Source of the DNA: Membranipora membranacea
Taxonomy: Eukaryota; Bryozoa; Gymnolaemata; Cheilostomatida; Membraniporidae
Direction of reading: 5' to 3'
NCBI GenBank assembly: GCA_914767715.1
Contig: OU612066.1
Coordinates: 28,680,283 to 28,744,282 of the forward strand
DNA length: 64,000 nt
Part shown: positions 61,438-64,000 of the stretch, piece after piece
Numbering within the stretch: the first letter of the stretch is position 1
Layout: each line of letters starts with the position of its first letter
Translations under genes and position numbers: made by a program
Notes under the pieces: generated by a model
Databases searched by the model: none
What the model was told of the DNA's origin: nothing
What the model saw: only the letters and a program-made list of their open reading frames with translations

Positions 61438-64000
61438 ATGGCTGGAGTGAGTGAAAACCACACAGCGACAGGTGATGGCGAGGCTGTTATCGAATTCGGA
61501 AGCACTGATGCAACTGCTAATCATGGCTTACCTAAAACATGTACAATCATAGAAAAGAATGATGAGCGCGAAGTGTATGTGGTGGGAACAGCTCATTTCA
61601 GCAAAGAGAGTCAGGAAGATGTTGCTCTGGTCAGTGAAATATATCAGTCAAACATTCCGCCTGCTTTGTCAACTGTTTACTACACATGTAATTATCTCTC
61701 TAGTACAAGCCATTGCTTTTTGTCTGTCCCGATTATCAAGGACCGCTCGTGACATAAACTAAAAAAATTGTTTCCTTTTTTCTATGAAAGTGATTTTGTA
61801 TTCACTCTCGCATATCGATAATAATTACTATGTTTTATGCTGTTTTGTTATGTATCAGGTTATGCAGATGATACAGCCTCATATAGTCTTCATTGAGTTG
61901 TGTAAGCACAGGCTTGGAATCCTCCAACTGGATGAAGAAAGACTCTTAGAAGAATCTAAAAATATCAACTATCAGAAGTTTCAACAGTCTGTACAAAAAG
62001 TAAGTTGATTCGAGGTCACCGCATCACAATCATCATGAAGAAGCTGAATCCGTGCCATCAAAAGCTTAAACTGATTGTTCATACTATTCAAGTCAGCTCG
62101 TTCAATGATTTGAAGAGAGCTTCAATGTTTGACACTCTAATTTGAGGATTATGAGCCACAGAGTCAAAAAGAAACTGTTCAGACTCTCAATCCTTCAACT
62201 CTTCAATGGATTGGGCATATGATCCCATTCAACCCAGCAGAAGTAAATTTTGGTGTCATACGCCCAGTTCTAGCTCATCAAATGTGAACAATCAGATTAA
62301 AATGCTGGTGACAAACTTTATCATCTCATGGCTGTCTCAAAACCTCACTACAAACAGTCTACCAAACCTGATACCGAGATGCAGGTTTTTTGAAGTGGAA
62401 AGCAATCCTAGCGACAGAGTATACATTAGCTATGTTAGTTATGAACTATCAAATGCTTAGTTGTGAGCATTCATTACCTCAGACAAGATCAGATTGATAC
62501 AATAATATTTTCTCGTATATAAGTAATCATAACAGTCTGTCAATGGTAAGCTACAAGGAACAGGACATAAAGCCAAATGCTATGATGAAGGGAAATCTAT
62601 TGCTAAAATCCATTCCTTATGAAGAAAGACCCCTAAGGGTGCTGGGTATTAATAAAATCTATATCTGCTGGTGACTACTTGTCTGGTTATCATTGGCTTA
62701 TGCCAGCCAATCTTCTGTGCAAGGTCCTTGACACTTGGCTCCCTGGTTGATTTTGCTGATACCTTCCGCTACCAGGTCCCAGCAGTAATAAACCAAGGAT
62801 TTCAAGAGAAATCCTTGAATAAACTGCTTCCAGATTTTTCTCTTGATCTTCTGGGAACCACTTCCAGACCCAACTTTCATACTTTATGGCTGCTCTGACC
62901 AGTTGCTTGTATGCAAAAGCTGATGTTGCAGCAGTAAAAACAACAGGCAGGAATTTAACCTGTGAACCTCACACAGTTATATATTCTGACATGTACCTGG
63001 GTAGCATATCAGACAGCTATCTATCATGAAACTGATCTGTGATAAAATGAGAAAACAACGTCTTATTATTTTGATGAAACATATATGATGATAGAACAAA
63101 AAATATGCTTTGTAAATTATATGGAAGATGATGTAAGATTTCACATTTCCTTACTCAATGAATTTCCCTCAGGCTTCCACTCCTCTTTCATTTGCAGGGA
63201 AAGGTAGCTCAAAATAATTCAAATGTGGAACAGAATATCTGTCTCGGAACCCTGGCTGAGTCAAATAATTACCCATAATCCCCGGCCCAGAAAAGTTGGT
63301 TTCTATCCATCATGCTTATTGTTATTTGGTTTTAACAAATGAAGCCCTTATTTGTTTAGTGATACAAAAATAATATGCTGTCAGGACCTTGAGATTTTCG
63401 ATTTCCTAGCCAAAGTAATAGATTATATCTATCCATCATCCACAAAATGTACTAAGGAGATATGGATATCATTGGTATACTAGGATAACAAAACCATAGC
63501 TATTTCTGTTGTTCTGATTGCAGAGTGGGGTGATAAGTGGTGTTATGCAGATATTACTACTGAGTATGTCAGCTAAACTTACAGAGCAGCTGGGTATGGC
63601 ACCTGGAGGAGAATTCAGGAGAGCATTCCAAGAGGTAAGATTGTGTCACTGCAGCTGACTGAACGCTAGATTATTTACACTATGATTGACTGGTGCTCCA
63701 ACAGCACTGCTTGACAAAAGTTTGCTGCTGACCCATTGTCATATTTGATTCCAACTGAAAAGATAGGTGTAACCATTTGCAGGTGTCAGGGTTTTGTCTT
63801 GAGTTTCTTCCACATTCGCTTACAATCTCTGACAATGTTTTATATCGCTAATAAAATTATCAGCTACATCAACTATGCTACCTGATTCAAATCTGTATGT
63901 TTTAGGCACAGAAAATCCCACATTGCAAAGTTGTGTATGGAGATCGTCCCATTAATATAACTCTACAGAGAGCTTTTGGAAGCTTATCATTCTTCCAAAA
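61438..64000 (+). CDS. TRABD: TRABD: TraB domain-containing protein, 5' part (runs off window)
   Basis: Exons 61438-61629, 61859-61999, 63524-63634 and 63906 to beyond 64000, all phase 0. After a polar N terminus comes REVYVVGTAHFSKESQEDVA, the TraB/GumN-family GTxH motif (GTAHFS) implicated in a metal-dependent hydrolase-like active site. Then VMQMIQPHIVFIELCKHRLG (the conserved E-x-C/R region), LQLDEERLLEE, SGVISGVMQILLLSMSAKLT, EQLGMAPGGEFRRAFQE, AQKIPHCKVVYGDRPINITL and RAFGSLSFFQK at the window edge. Order and spacing match TRABD, an outer mitochondrial membrane-associated protein related to Tiki-type TraB proteases. About 125-130 of the family's roughly 375 residues remain beyond the window along with the C-terminal membrane segment. 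The ATG at 61438 is the first in frame and gives the usual short acidic leader. Confidence 0.93.
62794..62817. repeat. CAAGGAT hairpin, diverged copy 4
   Basis: CAAGGATTT-CAAGAG-AAATCCTTG in TRABD intron 2, again preceded by AAAC. It is a looser match to the CAAGGAG family and could be coincidental. Confidence 0.4.

Noticed and set aside
62690-62900. Open frames on both strands in TRABD intron 2
   Set aside because: Fragmentary, with stops; a LINE tail remnant is possible but no RT motif is present.

Overview
This is a eukaryotic window: protein-coding genes are broken into short exons with canonical GT/AG splice sites, composition is AT-rich, and non-LTR retrotransposons and small terminal-inverted-repeat (TIR) elements are common. 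The gene set (MBT-repeat protein, Trm9-like tRNA methyltransferase, TEX261, FANK1, TRABD) is metazoan. Compact introns and the remnant of a sponge/cnidarian-type short-chain collagen C4 C-terminal domain (21822-22007) make an early-branching animal most likely. My best guess is a demosponge, but this is an inference from a few sequences.

Positions 1-28 kb are a repeat-rich, gene-poor accessory region. They hold three degraded LINE remnants (about 10-816, 877-2215, 11352-13000), one better preserved reverse transcriptase ORF (25245-26609) inside a long-TIR element with TTAA ends (24520-27610), a hAT-type MITE with a perfect 8-bp target duplication (13797-14491), two smaller TTAA elements, and two abutting perfect palindromes (18957-19183). 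Within this region lies a dispersed, segmentally duplicated family of miniature secreted-peptide genes (units at 3955, 7493, 8157, 18281 and 21611). They share a proximal promoter block and a signal-peptide exon. Two of them (3955 and 8157) also share a C-x-C-x4-C-x-C core exon and a tiny last exon ending in IIS. I do not recognise this family.

Positions 28-64 kb are ordinary gene-rich sequence with six genes: a four-MBT-repeat FCS zinc finger gene (+, 28281-37999); a Trm9/TRMT9B-like methyltransferase (-, 39557-43934); an unrecognised basic Ser/Pro-rich protein (+, 46964-51126); TEX261 (-, 51929-55394); FANK1 (-, 56225-59575); and the 5' part of TRABD (+, 61438 to the window end). The MBT gene and the methyltransferase converge, as do the unknown gene and TEX261. 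FANK1 and TRABD are head to head. Exon phases join consistently across every intron proposed for the MBT gene, methyltransferase, TEX261, FANK1 and TRABD.

The introns carry a family of small foldback elements with TIRs beginning TAGATCAAGTTTGATC and 9-bp flanking duplications, and one MBT exon has tandemly duplicated splice sites on both sides. The most unusual items are the mini-peptide family, the duplicated splice sites around MBT exon 10, the back-to-back palindromes, and a TA-flanked MITE containing a tRNA-like module.
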